Shown here one piece after another: positions 6,840 through 15,771 of a stretch of 64,000 nt of DNA. Numbering within the stretch: the stretch's first letter is position 1; every line of letters starts with the position of its first letter. Position numbers and translations under genes: made by a program. The notes under the pieces were generated by a model. It was given only the letters and a program-made list of their open reading frames with translations. It searched no databases and was not told where the DNA came from. Origin of the DNA: an uncultured Pseudomonadota bacterium (GTDB lineage Bacteria; Pseudomonadota; Gammaproteobacteria; Burkholderiales; SG8-39); assembly GCA_903921325.1 (NCBI GenBank), contig CAIXPL010000015.1:1-64000 (forward strand). Reading direction: 5' to 3'.

Positions 6840-7807
6840 ATGCTCGTAGCAGGTCGCGCCTGCGTGTGCTGTTGATTGCGCTGTCGCTTGTCGGAGCGCA
6901 AGCGGCCGGTGCGGCGGATCTCAGCGGCAAGCCCGTGCATCTGGTAGTGCCTTATCCGGCCGGTGGCACGATTGATGTGGTGGCGCGACTGCTCGGGGCG
7001 CAGTTGCGCGAGCGCTGGCAGGTACCGGTCATTGTCGAGAACCGGGTGGGTGGCAACGGCGCAGTCGGTGTGGAATACGTGATGCGCAGTGCGGGCGATG
7101 GCAGCACGCTGTTATTCAACGGCTCGCCGCTGGTGACGGTGCCGCACCTGCAACGCACTAACTACGCGGTGGGCCGCGATCTGACGGCGATCGTCGAGAC
7201 GGCCGAACTCGACTTTGTGCTCACCGCGAGCAAGCGCTCGGGCATCACCTCGATGGAGGCGCTGCTTGCGCGCGCGCGCGCCGAACCAGGGCGGCTCAAC
7301 TACGGCAGTGGCGGCAATGGCTCGTTGCCTCATCTGAATGTGGAACTGCTCAAGAGTGTCGCTGCAATCGATCTCACCCACATCCCCTACAAGGGCAATG
7401 GCCTTGCGGTGCAGGCGCTGATGGCAGGCGAGGTCGATCTCACCTTTGTCGATACCAGTTCGATCATGCCGCTGGTGCGCTCAGGTGCGGTCCGCGCGCT
7501 CATGGTCACCGGGCATCGTTCGATTGACGGACTGGCCGGAGTGCCCTGGTTTGACTCGCTCTATCCGGGCCGTGGCATCGATGCCTGGCATGGTCTGTTC
7601 GGGCCCGCAGGCATGGCGAGCGATGTGGTCGAGCGCATTGCGGCCGATGTCCGCGCAGTGCTCGGCTCATCGGATCTGTCGCGTCGCTTTCGCGAGATGG
7701 GTTTTGAGCCTACCGGGCGCGGACCAGCAGAATTTACCGCGATCGTGCGCCGCGATGATGAGCGCTGGGGGGCGGTGATCCGCGCCAATGGCATCCGCGG
7801 GGATTGA
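6836..7807 (+). CDS. TTT (Bug) family periplasmic solute receptor
   Basis: The 323-residue protein has a clear signal peptide (VLLIALSLVGAQAAGA) and family motifs: HLVVPYPAGGTIDVVARLLG, ENRVGGNGAVG, LNYGSGGNGS, HIPYKGN and ALMAGEVDLTF. It is predicted to bind a carboxylate in the periplasm. It overlaps the alpha/beta hydrolase gene by four bases. It most resembles the receptor at 32040-33014 (shared GGTIDVVAR-type loop, NRVGGNGAV and NYGSGG), so the two may be paralogues with related ligands. No TctA/TctB membrane components are nearby. Confidence 0.93.
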   Translation: MNARSRSRLRVLLIALSLVGAQAAGAADLSGKPVHLVVPYPAGGTIDVVARLLGAQLRERWQVPVIVENRVGGNGAVGVEYVMRSAGDGSTLLFNGSPLVTVPHLQRTNYAVGRDLTAIVETAELDFVLTASKRSGITSMEALLARARAEPGRLNYGSGGNGSLPHLNVELLKSVAAIDLTHIPYKGNGLAVQALMAGEVDLTFVDTSSIMPLVRSGAVRALMVTGHRSIDGLAGVPWFDSLYPGRGIDAWHGLFGPAGMASDVVERIAADVRAVLGSSDLSRRFREMGFEPTGRGPAEFTAIVRRDDERWGAVIRANGIRGD

Positions 7808-7959
7808 GCCCGCGCGCCTGGAGCGCATCCTGCGGCAAGCGCGCGGCGCGCGGCGCGTGAGGCGAGCGTGCCGGCATGGGCGGGGTCTCAGACTTTCGCG
7901 ATGACCTGGATACATCTGGCCCTCAAGCAAGGGCTGGGACGCAAATTCGCCCTCGGCGT

Positions 7960-8127
7960 CTTTTTGAAGTTTTCAAGCGGGTGTGTCTGCAGCGCGACGA
8001 AGATGAAGCGCTGCGTGCGATTGCGCTGATGGAGCAAGGAACGGTTGTTGATCTGGACCGCGCGACTGCGCTGGAGGCCGCGCGTCTATCGGTCCAGCAC
8101 AGGCTTGCGATGGCCGACAGCGAATAG
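7960..8127 (+). pseudogene. VapC (PIN-domain) toxin fragment
   Basis: The frame reads LFEVFKRV then RDEDEALRAIALMEQGTVVD, LDRATALEAARLSVQHRL and AMADSE before the stop. This is the central part of a VapC-type PIN ribonuclease (compare YEVFKRV...ALMQQG...AAKLSL...MADS). The N-terminal catalytic start (VIVDSSGWLEY type) and the C-terminal third after MADS are missing, and no vapB antitoxin is seen. It is a dead remnant in the 465-base space after the TTT gene. I see nothing else in that space. Confidence 0.65.
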
Positions 8128-8272
8128 TGAGTCAGGCTGGAAGTCACAAGGCGCGTTTGAAGCGTGCTGTAGCAGATGCTCCATGAGTGCGGCTGGCCAT
8201 AGGGATTTGCTCAGATACCCAACAGCAGGTACCAATTGCCGCTGAGCCTCCGTCCATCAAGCAGGCACGCGA

Positions 8273-9142
8273 CTACCCGATCTTGTCCTGCGTGCGGGTG
8301 TCGAAATCGCTGGCCTCGTGGCGCTCGCGCAGTTGCTCGGATGGATTGCCATTGACCCGATTGACCATGCGCCCGCGTTTGACCGCGGGTCGCGCGAGAA
8401 GGGTGTCGGCCCAGCGCTGAACATGCTTGTAGTCCTGCACGCTGAGGAACTCTCCGGCGCCATAGGACCACCCCTTGGCGAGGCCACCATACCAGGGGAA
8501 GACAGCAATATCGGCAATCGTGTACACGCCTCCGGCAAGGTATTCGTTATCGGCCAGACGCCGGTCGAGCACGTCGAGCTCCCGCTTCACTTCCATCGCG
8601 AAGCGGTCGATTGCGTATTCGATCTTGGTCGGCGCGTAGGCATAAAAGTGCCCGAACCCGCCACCCAGATAAGGTGCGCTGCCCATCTGCCAGAACAGCC
8701 AGTTGAGCGTCTCGGTGCGCAGTGCGAGATCGTCCTTTGACAGGAACGCACCAAATTTCTCTGCCAGGTACACCAGGATCGAACCTGATTCGAACACTCG
8801 GATCGGTGCGGGGCCGCTGCGATCAAGCAGCGCAGGAATCTTGGAGTTCGGATTGATCTCCACAAAGCCCGAGCCGAACTGATCGCCCTCGCCAATCTTG
8901 ATCAGCCAGGCATCGTATTCGGCACCGGAGTGTCCCAGTGCGAGCAACTCCTCCAGCATGATGGTGACCTTGACACCGTTTGGCGTACCCAATGAGTAGA
9001 GCTGCAGCGGGTGGCGACCGACCGGCAGTACTTTTTCGTGTGTCGGGCCTGCAATCGGCCGGTTGGTCGATGCAAATTTGCCACCATTGGGTTTGATCCA
9101 GGTCCAGACCTTGGGTGGGATGTAGGTGTCGGATTCAGCCAT
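8273..9142 (-). CDS. yghU: Glutathione S-transferase family disulfide-bond oxidoreductase YghU
   Basis: This 289-residue protein matches E. coli YghU block by block: YIPPKVWTW, GPTHEKVLPVGRHPLQLYSL, GTPNGVKVTIMLEELLALG, FVEINPNSKIPAL, RVFESGSILVYLAEKFG and the C-terminal ERHEASDFDT. It has an N-terminal thioredoxin-like domain and a C-terminal all-helical GST domain. YghU reduces disulfides with glutathione. The ATG at 9142 was preferred to the in-frame GTG at 9157 because the family starts close to it; neither has a strong ribosome site. It stands downstream of cysK on the same strand with a 175-base gap. Confidence 0.95.
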   Translation of the reverse strand: MAESDTYIPPKVWTWIKPNGGKFASTNRPIAGPTHEKVLPVGRHPLQLYSLGTPNGVKVTIMLEELLALGHSGAEYDAWLIKIGEGDQFGSGFVEINPNSKIPALLDRSGPAPIRVFESGSILVYLAEKFGAFLSKDDLALRTETLNWLFWQMGSAPYLGGGFGHFYAYAPTKIEYAIDRFAMEVKRELDVLDRRLADNEYLAGGVYTIADIAVFPWYGGLAKGWSYGAGEFLSVQDYKHVQRWADTLLARPAVKRGRMVNRVNGNPSEQLRERHEASDFDTRTQDKIG

Positions 9143-9317
9143 GATCGTTTCTGCCACGTTGAGGGAACGCTACGGGTTGATGGAACAATAGGTGTTGCCA
9201 GAACACTACTGGGTGAGGGAACCTTCGGTGACACGTAGAGCGCCTTGCACAGGCAGCAGGTTCGGATTGTTCCGAATGTTGTCGCTGCCGGCAGACGGTT
9301 TGTCGACTTCCCACCAG

Positions 9318-10313
9318 TCACGCACCCGGCGCCGTGGCTGCAGGTGGCAATCCAGTCGCATCAAAAATACCCTCGAACAGGGCCGAGCTGAGGTAACGCT
9401 CCCCGGAGTCGGGCAGCACCACCACAATGGTCTTGCCGGCGTGCTCGGTCCGTTGCGCCAGACGCACGGCCACCGCGGCAGCAGCCCCGCAGGAGATGCC
9501 GGCGAGAATGCCCTCTTCCCGGGCGAGCCGCCGCGCGAAGTCGATCGCCTCTTCGTTGGTGACCTGCTCGATGGCATCGATGAGGGAGACGTCCAGAACG
9601 TCAGGCACAAAGCCCGCACCAATGCCCTGAATCTTGTGTGGCGCGGGCTTCAGTTCCTGGCCGGCGCGCTGCTGTGTCAGCACCGGACTTGCCGTTGGCT
9701 CAACGGCCACCGACAGAATGGCCTTGCCCTTGGTCCGCTTGATGAATCGCGAGACACCGGTGATCGTGCCACCGGTACCGACACCCGACACGAAAATGTC
9801 CACGGCACCTGCGGTGTCCTCCCAGATCTCAGGACCCGTGGTGGTTTCATGAATCGCCGGGTTGGCCGGATTCTTGAACTGCTGCAACAAGACGTACTTG
9901 GGGTCGGAGGCGGCGATTTCCTCGGCTTTGGCGATTGCCCCTTTCATGCCCTTTGCACCCTCGGTGAGCACGAGCTTGGCACCATAGGCAAGCAGCAATT
10001 TACGCCGCTCGATGCTCATCGTCTCGGGCATGGTCAGGGTAATCGGAATGCCGCGCGCAGCCGCCACGAAGGCGAGCGCAATGCCGGTATTACCGCTGGT
10101 GGGTTCGACCAGTTCTTTGCCCGGTCCAAGCAGTCCTCGCTTCTCGGCATCCCAGACCATCGCCGCGCCGATCCGGCATTTGACCGAGTAGGCCGGATTG
10201 CGACCTTCGATTTTGGCGAGCACTGTGGCACCAGCGCCATTGGTGACGCGGTTCAGGCGTATGAGTGGCGTGTGACCGATGGAAAGCGAGTTGTCATCGT
10301 AGATTCGTGTCAT
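9318..10313 (-). CDS. cysK: Cysteine synthase A (O-acetylserine sulfhydrylase)
   Basis: This 331-residue PLP enzyme makes cysteine from O-acetylserine and sulfide. Visible motifs: [23 protein letters not shown] (PLP-binding lysine), the asparagine loop [12 protein letters not shown], the phosphate-binding loop [11 protein letters not shown], and GISCGAAAA near the C-terminus. Length is about ten residues over the usual 310-320, through an Ala/Pro/Thr tail. An AG-rich site (GAGGAG) precedes the ATG. No cysE or sulfate-assimilation genes are adjacent. Confidence 0.96.
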   Translation of the reverse strand: MTRIYDDNSLSIGHTPLIRLNRVTNGAGATVLAKIEGRNPAYSVKCRIGAAMVWDAEKRGLLGPGKELVEPTSGNTGIALAFVAAARGIPITLTMPETMSIERRKLLLAYGAKLVLTEGAKGMKGAIAKAEEIAASDPKYVLLQQFKNPANPAIHETTTGPEIWEDTAGAVDIFVSGVGTGGTITGVSRFIKRTKGKAILSVAVEPTASPVLTQQRAGQELKPAPHKIQGIGAGFVPDVLDVSLIDAIEQVTNEEAIDFARRLAREEGILAGISCGAAAAVAVRLAQRTEHAGKTIVVVLPDSGERYLSSALFEGIFDATGLPPAATAPGA

Positions 10314-10539
10314 GGGGTTGCGCTCCTCGCGGCTGTCATCTGCTCGGCATGCTATCAGTCATTGAGCCCAGGCAGGCCGTGGCGGCGTGCGCGGTTGCGC
10401 GGGCCGCGAACCCGGAACCCAGTCGTGATCGCCTCAGCGGTTCCCGGGGCCGCAAACCGAGTCATGAAAGTGTCCGCGCTTGCCCGCGTCGCAATTCCAG
10501 CCATGAAATCGCCAGTCGCAGCGGCGGCACGCTATCCGA

Positions 10540-11397
10540 TCAAGCGGCGCACAGCGCGGGTTCGGAGAGTGAGGGCACAGCCTTTTTGCGACGCGCCGAC
10601 GCTCTGGCGCTGGCTGCCGGCTGATTGCTCCATGCTTGCGCCCCGTCGACCAGAACCTTCAACTCGCCCGCCGCAAATGGTGTCCAGGCCTCGCCGTGCG
10701 TTAGGGGTTCGGTGGCAATCAGCACCATTCGATCGGCACGCTGGTTGGCCTCACCCAGATCGATCGTCAGATCGATGTCGCGCAGGCTCACGCGGGCAAA
10801 CGGATAACGGCGAGTGAGTAGCGAGAGATTGGTTGAGCAATACGCAAATAGCGCCTCGCCATTGCCAAGGACAAAATTGAAGATGCCGTGTTGGGCGACC
10901 CGTTGGGCAAGATCAGCAAGCACAGGTGCCAGGTCGCGCCACTCGGGGCGGGGACCTGCACCAAAATGGGCGCGCAACTGTTCCAGAATCCAGCAAAACG
11001 CTCGCTCGCTATCCGTGCCACCGACCGGTTCGAAGACATCACCGGCTGCTGGATTGAAACCCTGCAGGTCGCCGTTATGGCAGAACGTCCAGTGTTGCCC
11101 CTTCCATTGCCGCACGAAGGGGTGGCAATTCGACAACTGCACTCGGCCCTGAGTGGCTTTGCGGATGTGCGCGATGGCAGCGCGTGAGCGGATCGGATGG
11201 CGCTGCAGGAATTCAGCCAGTGGCGACTCGCAGGCGCGTTCCTCATCGATGAACACGCGGCACCCACCTTCATCGTGAAAGGCAATGCCCCATCCGTCGA
11301 CATGTTCTCCGGTGAGCCCGCCGCGGGCAGAGAAGCCGGCGAAAGAAAAGGTCACCGCGGTGGGTGAATTGGCACTCAGAGCAAACAACTGGCACAT
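10540..11397 (-). CDS. Class II glutamine amidotransferase (YafJ-like)
   Basis: This 285-residue protein starts MCQLFALSANSPTAVTFSF, so Cys2 becomes the N-terminal nucleophile after Met removal, as in class II (Ntn) amidotransferases. GGLTGEHVDGWGIAFHDEGG, AHIRKATQGRVQLSNCHPF and FCHNGDLQGF are the standard glutamine-binding blocks. The family (YafJ, and EgtC-like members) is stand-alone and lacks a synthase domain; its acceptor is unknown. The open frame extends 59 codons further upstream, but only the Cys2 start makes sense. The C-terminus ends in an Ala/Arg/Lys-rich tail. Confidence 0.92.
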   Translation of the reverse strand: MCQLFALSANSPTAVTFSFAGFSARGGLTGEHVDGWGIAFHDEGGCRVFIDEERACESPLAEFLQRHPIRSRAAIAHIRKATQGRVQLSNCHPFVRQWKGQHWTFCHNGDLQGFNPAAGDVFEPVGGTDSERAFCWILEQLRAHFGAGPRPEWRDLAPVLADLAQRVAQHGIFNFVLGNGEALFAYCSTNLSLLTRRYPFARVSLRDIDLTIDLGEANQRADRMVLIATEPLTHGEAWTPFAAGELKVLVDGAQAWSNQPAASARASARRKKAVPSLSEPALCAA

Positions 11398-11720
11398 GGC
11401 ATCTCGTCTCGCGCTGCAACATCCCCGCCCTCGAAAGACCTTAGGCCAGAGCGGAGGCCGACCAACGCAGTATGCCGAACCGGACAAGCGCTGCGAACGA
11501 ACAAGATCGCACTTGCATAATCCCGATCGGCATATAGCGCAACGCGCTGGCAGCGGTAAGGGTTTACATCGCACCTATCCCGTTGCATTCGTTCTCCGAA
11601 ACTGAGTGGGTGAGCCGTTGAACGACTGAGCTGCTGAGCGGCTTCGTCGTTGAGTGGTGGACCGGCGAAAAGAGGCATGGTCGTAGCCGTGGCACAATCC
11701 ATGCCAGAGGGGAGGGGGCT
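11398..11720. other. Divergent intergenic region, no gene seen
   Basis: This spacer separates the start codons of the amidotransferase (minus) and the SDR (plus). It contains a strong ribosome site (GGGGAGGGGG, 11709-11718) for the SDR. A GG-N10-GC element (TGGCACAATCCATGCC, 11690-11705) resembles a sigma-54 -24/-12 box but lies too close to the start codon. I see no RNA gene, repeat or convincing sigma-70 promoter. Confidence 0.5.
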
Positions 11721-12518
11721 ATGCTGCGTTTTGACTCAAAAGTGGCTATTGTCACGGGGGCCGGATGCATCGGCCCGGGCTGGGGTAACGGACGAGCGAT
11801 AGCGGTTCGTCTGGCTGAAGAAGGCGCCAAGGTCCTTGCCGTTGATCGTGATCCGGAGCGGCTGGAAGAAACACTCCAGCGAGCGGGCGCGGCGCGCGAT
11901 TCGATTCAAACCTGTGCCTGTGACGTCACCAATGCCGCGAGTATTCGTGCCATGGTGCAGGCCTGCCTTGAACGGTTTGGCACGGTGGACATCCTGGTGA
12001 ACAACGTCGGGGGATCGGCCGCTGGCGGTCCGATCGAGATGAGCGAGGAGGTCTGGGACACCCAGATCAATACGAATCTGAAAAGCGTCTTCCTCACCTG
12101 CAAGTACGTTCTGCCCATCCTGATTGCAAAAAAAGGTGGCGCCATCGTCAATGTGGCCTCGACTTCGGGGCTGCGCTGGACGGGTAGCGCGCAGGTCGCT
12201 TACGCAGCAACCAAAGCCGGTGTGATCCAGCTCTCACGCGTGGTTGCGGTTCAACATGCCAAGGACGGTGTGCGTGTGAACACGGTGGTACCCGGGCAGT
12301 TGCATACGCCTATGGTCGAAGCACGCCTGGCCAAGCAGCGCTCCGGTGGCGACGTCGAGGCATTATTGGCATCGCGCGTGAAGCGTATTCCTCTGGGATT
12401 CATGGGCGATGGCCGTGACACGGCCAGCGCGGCCCTTTTCCTGGCAAGCGATGAAGCACGCTTTGTGACCGGTACCGAACTGGTGGTCGACGGTGGTATG
12501 ACCGTGCGTTGCGATTGA
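11721..12518 (+). CDS. Short-chain dehydrogenase/reductase (SDR)
   Basis: This 265-residue classical SDR has a Rossmann nucleotide site at residues 8-24 (KVAIVTGAGCIGPGWGNGRA, slightly longer than the usual TGxxxGxG), NNVGG (NNAG equivalent), the catalytic serine in VNVASTSG and the YxxxK pair in VAYAATKAG. LAVDRDPERL after strand 2 suggests NAD preference. It is the first gene of a likely operon: a TTT receptor starts 26 bases downstream, then an amidohydrolase. It could oxidise a hydroxy-acid fed by that receptor; this is inference. Confidence 0.93.
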   Translation: MLRFDSKVAIVTGAGCIGPGWGNGRAIAVRLAEEGAKVLAVDRDPERLEETLQRAGAARDSIQTCACDVTNAASIRAMVQACLERFGTVDILVNNVGGSAAGGPIEMSEEVWDTQINTNLKSVFLTCKYVLPILIAKKGGAIVNVASTSGLRWTGSAQVAYAATKAGVIQLSRVVAVQHAKDGVRVNTVVPGQLHTPMVEARLAKQRSGGDVEALLASRVKRIPLGFMGDGRDTASAALFLASDEARFVTGTELVVDGGMTVRCD

Positions 12519-12544
12519 GCATGACTGCAAGCGGGGGAAATCGA

Positions 12545-13513
12545 ATGAGTCTACGGGTGCTCTGCCTATGCACCGCCGCGTTGGTGATCAGCGCCAACGC
12601 TGCAATGGCGCAATCGAGTGCCCGGCCCTTGCGCATCGTGGTGGCCTTCGCTGCCGGCGGGCCTGTCGATGCGATGGCGCGATCTTTGGCAGAGCCTCTG
12701 GCCAAAGTGCTCGGGCGCGTCGTCCTGGTGGAGAACAAACCAGGGGCCAGTGGCGCAATCGGCGCCGCTGAAGTGTTGAAGGCCGAGCCCGACGGCGGCA
12801 CCTTGTGGCTCACCAGCGTTGGCGCGGCGGCCATCAATCAGTCCCTCTATCCGAACCTTTCCTACCATATGCAAAGGGATTTCACGCCACTCAGCCTGGT
12901 GGCCAATAATGTCGAGGTGTTCGTCGTCAATGTTAAAAACCCGGCCAACGATGCGGCGCAGTTCATAGCCAACGGCAAACTGCGCAAGGAACCGATACCG
13001 ATCGCCTCTTCAGGCAAGGGCAGCATCCCCCATTTGGCCCTGTTGCAGTTGGAACAGGCGACCGGGTTGGAGCTGCTGCATGTTCCCTATAACGGCATGG
13101 CTCCGGCACTGACAAACCTGCTGGGCGGCCAGGTGGCTGGCACGTTTGCCGACATTCCGGCGGTCATCGGACAAATCAAGGGCGGTCGGCTTAAGGCCCT
13201 GGGCATTGCCGCCGCGCACCGCCATGCGGTGCTGCCGGAGGTCAAGACCTTTGAGGAGCAGGGTATCCGCGCGGTCGATACCAATAACTGGTATGCCCTG
13301 TTTGTGGCCTCAAAGACCCCCGCGGAGGTGATCCGGTCGCTCAATAAATCAGTGCAACAAGCCATTGCCGATCCGCTCGCCAACGCAACGATCACGCAGT
13401 CGGGGGCCGAGCCCAAGTCATCCTCGCCCGAAGAGTTGGCCGCGATGCTCAAGGCCGACATCGACAAGTGGGCACAATTGATCAAGGCGCGCAATATCAC
13501 CGGTGACGAGTAA
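12545..13513 (+). CDS. TTT (Bug) family periplasmic solute receptor
   Basis: This 322-residue receptor has a signal peptide (LRVLCLCTAALVISANAAMAQ) and the motifs RIVVAFAAGGPVDAMARSLA, ENKPGASGAIG, HVPYNGM and LLGGQVAGTFADIP. The start chosen has a GGGGGAAATCG ribosome site; two upstream in-frame ATG codons do not fit the signal peptide. It sits between an SDR (26-base gap) and a pyrone-dicarboxylate-lactonase-like hydrolase (3-base gap). The three probably form one transcription unit for uptake and breakdown of one carboxylic acid. Confidence 0.93.
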   Translation: MSLRVLCLCTAALVISANAAMAQSSARPLRIVVAFAAGGPVDAMARSLAEPLAKVLGRVVLVENKPGASGAIGAAEVLKAEPDGGTLWLTSVGAAAINQSLYPNLSYHMQRDFTPLSLVANNVEVFVVNVKNPANDAAQFIANGKLRKEPIPIASSGKGSIPHLALLQLEQATGLELLHVPYNGMAPALTNLLGGQVAGTFADIPAVIGQIKGGRLKALGIAAAHRHAVLPEVKTFEEQGIRAVDTNNWYALFVASKTPAEVIRSLNKSVQQAIADPLANATITQSGAEPKSSSPEELAAMLKADIDKWAQLIKARNITGDE

Positions 13514-13516
13514 GCG

Positions 13517-14410
13517 ATGCGCGAGCCTACGACGCCAGAGACCGTCGTCAAGACCTATAGCGATAGCATCAGTCAGCCCAGTCTCACCCTGCCCGCCCTT
13601 GCCTGTGACAGTCATGTGCATGTGTTTGGTCCGCGCATTCGATTCCCCTATGCGCCCAAGCGTCGCAACACGCCGGCTGAGGCCCCCAAGGAGGCCCTCT
13701 TTGCGCTGCATCGGCGCCTTGGCATTGCGCGCTGCGTGATTGTCCAGTCAGTGACTCATGGCTACGACAATTCGGTCGTGGAAGATGCCATTGTGGCTGG
13801 CGCGGGAAATTATCTGGGCGTGGCATTGGTGCCGCTCGATGTCTCCGCTGCGGAGCTCAGGCGTCTGGCAGCTCGGGGGTTTCGCGCGGTGCGGTTTCAT
13901 TTCATGAAACACCTTGCCGGTGGCCATGAGGTGAACGATGTTGTCGCGTTCACGCCGCGTCTGGCCGAGGTGGGTATGCACCTTCAGGTGCATTTCGAGA
14001 GCGAACTGGTGCATACGGTAGGACCCCGGTTGCTCAAGAGTGCCGTGCCTGTAGTCATCGATCACATGGGCCGTGTGGATGCGACAAAGGGCGAGCAACA
14101 TGAGGACTTCAGCGCGCTGATGAGACTCATGGAGAGTGCCAGGATGCATATCAAATTAAGTGGCATCGATCGCATTGAATCGACTGCGCGCGCAGGCAGC
14201 GGCTATCCGCAGGGTGTGAGGCTGGCCGCCCGGTTGCTGCGCCATTGCCCCGATCGCTGCGTCTGGGGATTGGACTGGCCGCACCCGAACCACACGCACA
14301 TTCCCGACGATGGGGAACTGGTCAGCGCGTTGACGCGCATCGCACCCACGCCCGAATTGTTGGAGCGACTCCTGGTGATCAACCCACAAGCCTTGTATCG
14401 ATTCGCCTAG
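13517..14410 (+). CDS. Amidohydrolase, 2-pyrone-4,6-dicarboxylate lactonase-like
   Basis: This 297-residue TIM-barrel hydrolase of the amidohydrolase superfamily has CDSHVHVFGP at the first strand, HFMKHLAGG, QVHFESE, VIDHMGRVDA and GLDWPHPNHTHIPDDG near the end. This pattern matches the LigI (2-pyrone-4,6-dicarboxylate lactonase) group, which opens the lactone in protocatechuate 4,5-cleavage without a bound metal. The gene lies 3 bases after a TTT receptor gene. No other lig genes are adjacent, though a LigJ-like hydratase lies at 58217-59221. The exact lactone substrate is not certain, because several related lactonases act on sugar or aromatic lactones. Confidence 0.85.
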   Translation: MREPTTPETVVKTYSDSISQPSLTLPALACDSHVHVFGPRIRFPYAPKRRNTPAEAPKEALFALHRRLGIARCVIVQSVTHGYDNSVVEDAIVAGAGNYLGVALVPLDVSAAELRRLAARGFRAVRFHFMKHLAGGHEVNDVVAFTPRLAEVGMHLQVHFESELVHTVGPRLLKSAVPVVIDHMGRVDATKGEQHEDFSALMRLMESARMHIKLSGIDRIESTARAGSGYPQGVRLAARLLRHCPDRCVWGLDWPHPNHTHIPDDGELVSALTRIAPTPELLERLLVINPQALYRFA

Positions 14411-14453
14411 GACGCAGGCGAATCGGCGCGCAGCGCCGTGTACAGTGCGAGCC

Positions 14454-15662
14454 ATGACGCCGCTGCCATCCGCCGATTCGCCCCAACCCGCCCGCATTGC
14501 AATCCCGCGTGGGGTCTGGGTGCTCGGTGGCGTGAGCCTGCTCATGGATGTGTCCTCGGAGATGATCCACAGCCTGCTGCCGCTCTTTATGGCCGGCGCG
14601 CTCGGGATGAGCGGACTCATGATTGGGTTGATCGAAGGGCTGGCTGAGGCAACGGCCCTGATCGTCAAAGTGTTCTCGGGCGCGCTATCGGATGTTTTGG
14701 GTCGACGCAAAGCGCTCGCGGTATTTGGCTATGCACTGGGCGCGCTGTCAAAGCCGCTGTTTGCGCTCGCACCCGGGGCGGGCCTGATCATCACCGCGCG
14801 CCTGCTCGATCGTTTCGGCAAGGGCGTACGTGGCGCGCCGCGCGATGCGCTGGTGGCCGATATCACACCACCAGAAATTCGAGGGGCTGCGTTCGGCCTG
14901 CGCCAGTCGCTTGACACCGTGGGGGCGTTCAGTGGACCACTGATCGCTACAGGACTGATGCTGCTTTGGGCCAACGATTTCAGGGCCGTATTCTGGGTGG
15001 CTGTTGTGCCTGGCCTTGTGTCGGTCGCCTTGCTCATGTTTGGCATCCGAGAGCCTGAGCTGACTCAGCCCGGGCGTCGCAGCAACCCGATCAGCGCGGC
15101 CAACCTTGCGCGCCTGGATGGCGGTTATCGCTTTGTTGTTGTGATTGGCGCGGTGTTCACACTGGCGCGATTCAGCGAAGCTTTTCTCGTGCTGCGCGCC
15201 CAGCAGTGCGGTGTCCCGATCGCCCTGGTGCCACTGGTCATGGTGGCGATGAATCTGGTCTATTCGGCGACGGCCTATCCTTTCGGGCGACTGTCCGATC
15301 GGATGTCGCACGAGCGGCTGCTCATGATCGGACTGTGTGTGCTGGTAGCGGCCGATCTCACGCTGGCAGCCAGTGCGCACTGGGCCGCCTTATTGGTGGG
15401 CGTTGCGCTCTGGGGCATCCACCTGGGCATCACTCAGGGGCTGCTTGCTGCGATGGTCGCGCACAGTGCGCCAGCGGACCTGCGCGGCACTGCCTTCGGA
15501 GTCTTCAATCTGGCTAGCGGCATCGCCATGCTGGTCGCCAGCCTGGTGGCCGGATGGCTTTGGGACGCATTGGGTGCATCGGCAACTTTCCTCGGTGGCG
15601 CCGCGTTTGCGGTGGTGTGCCTGGCCGGATTGTTGCTTAGATCCAGGCGTGCAGCGCTCTGA
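14454..15662 (+). CDS. MFS transporter
   Basis: This 402-residue integral membrane protein has about 12 predicted helices. The MFS motif A appears as GALSDVLGRRKALA after helix 2, with a counterpart FGRLSDRMSHERLL in the second half. DRFGKGVRGAPRDALVADIT is shared with a group of MFS proteins seen near metal or drug resistance genes. The ATG at 14454 was preferred to a GTG three codons earlier. It follows the lactonase-like gene by 43 bases and may export or import a metabolite of that operon, but its substrate is unknown. Confidence 0.88.
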   Translation: MTPLPSADSPQPARIAIPRGVWVLGGVSLLMDVSSEMIHSLLPLFMAGALGMSGLMIGLIEGLAEATALIVKVFSGALSDVLGRRKALAVFGYALGALSKPLFALAPGAGLIITARLLDRFGKGVRGAPRDALVADITPPEIRGAAFGLRQSLDTVGAFSGPLIATGLMLLWANDFRAVFWVAVVPGLVSVALLMFGIREPELTQPGRRSNPISAANLARLDGGYRFVVVIGAVFTLARFSEAFLVLRAQQCGVPIALVPLVMVAMNLVYSATAYPFGRLSDRMSHERLLMIGLCVLVAADLTLAASAHWAALLVGVALWGIHLGITQGLLAAMVAHSAPADLRGTAFGVFNLASGIAMLVASLVAGWLWDALGASATFLGGAAFAVVCLAGLLLRSRRAAL

Positions 15663-15771
15663 TCGTCAGTGCCGGGTCTGCGGGAACGGGCCACCCGGCC
15701 GAACCCGATATACTGCGCGGCTCAATTAGAGCTTGCTGCGGCGCTGCCGCGTCCGCGAACGGAGACAGACC

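Noticed and set aside
9192-10817. 541-codon open frame on the plus strand
   Set aside because: It lies opposite cysK and the amidotransferase gene, both well supported, and its translation is Arg/Gly-rich with no recognisable motif; it is a shadow of high-GC coding on the other strand.
11690-11705. Sigma-54-like box TGGCACAATCCATGCC before the SDR gene
   Set aside because: Transcription would begin about 5 bases before the ATG and remove the strong ribosome site at 11709-11718, so it is probably chance.
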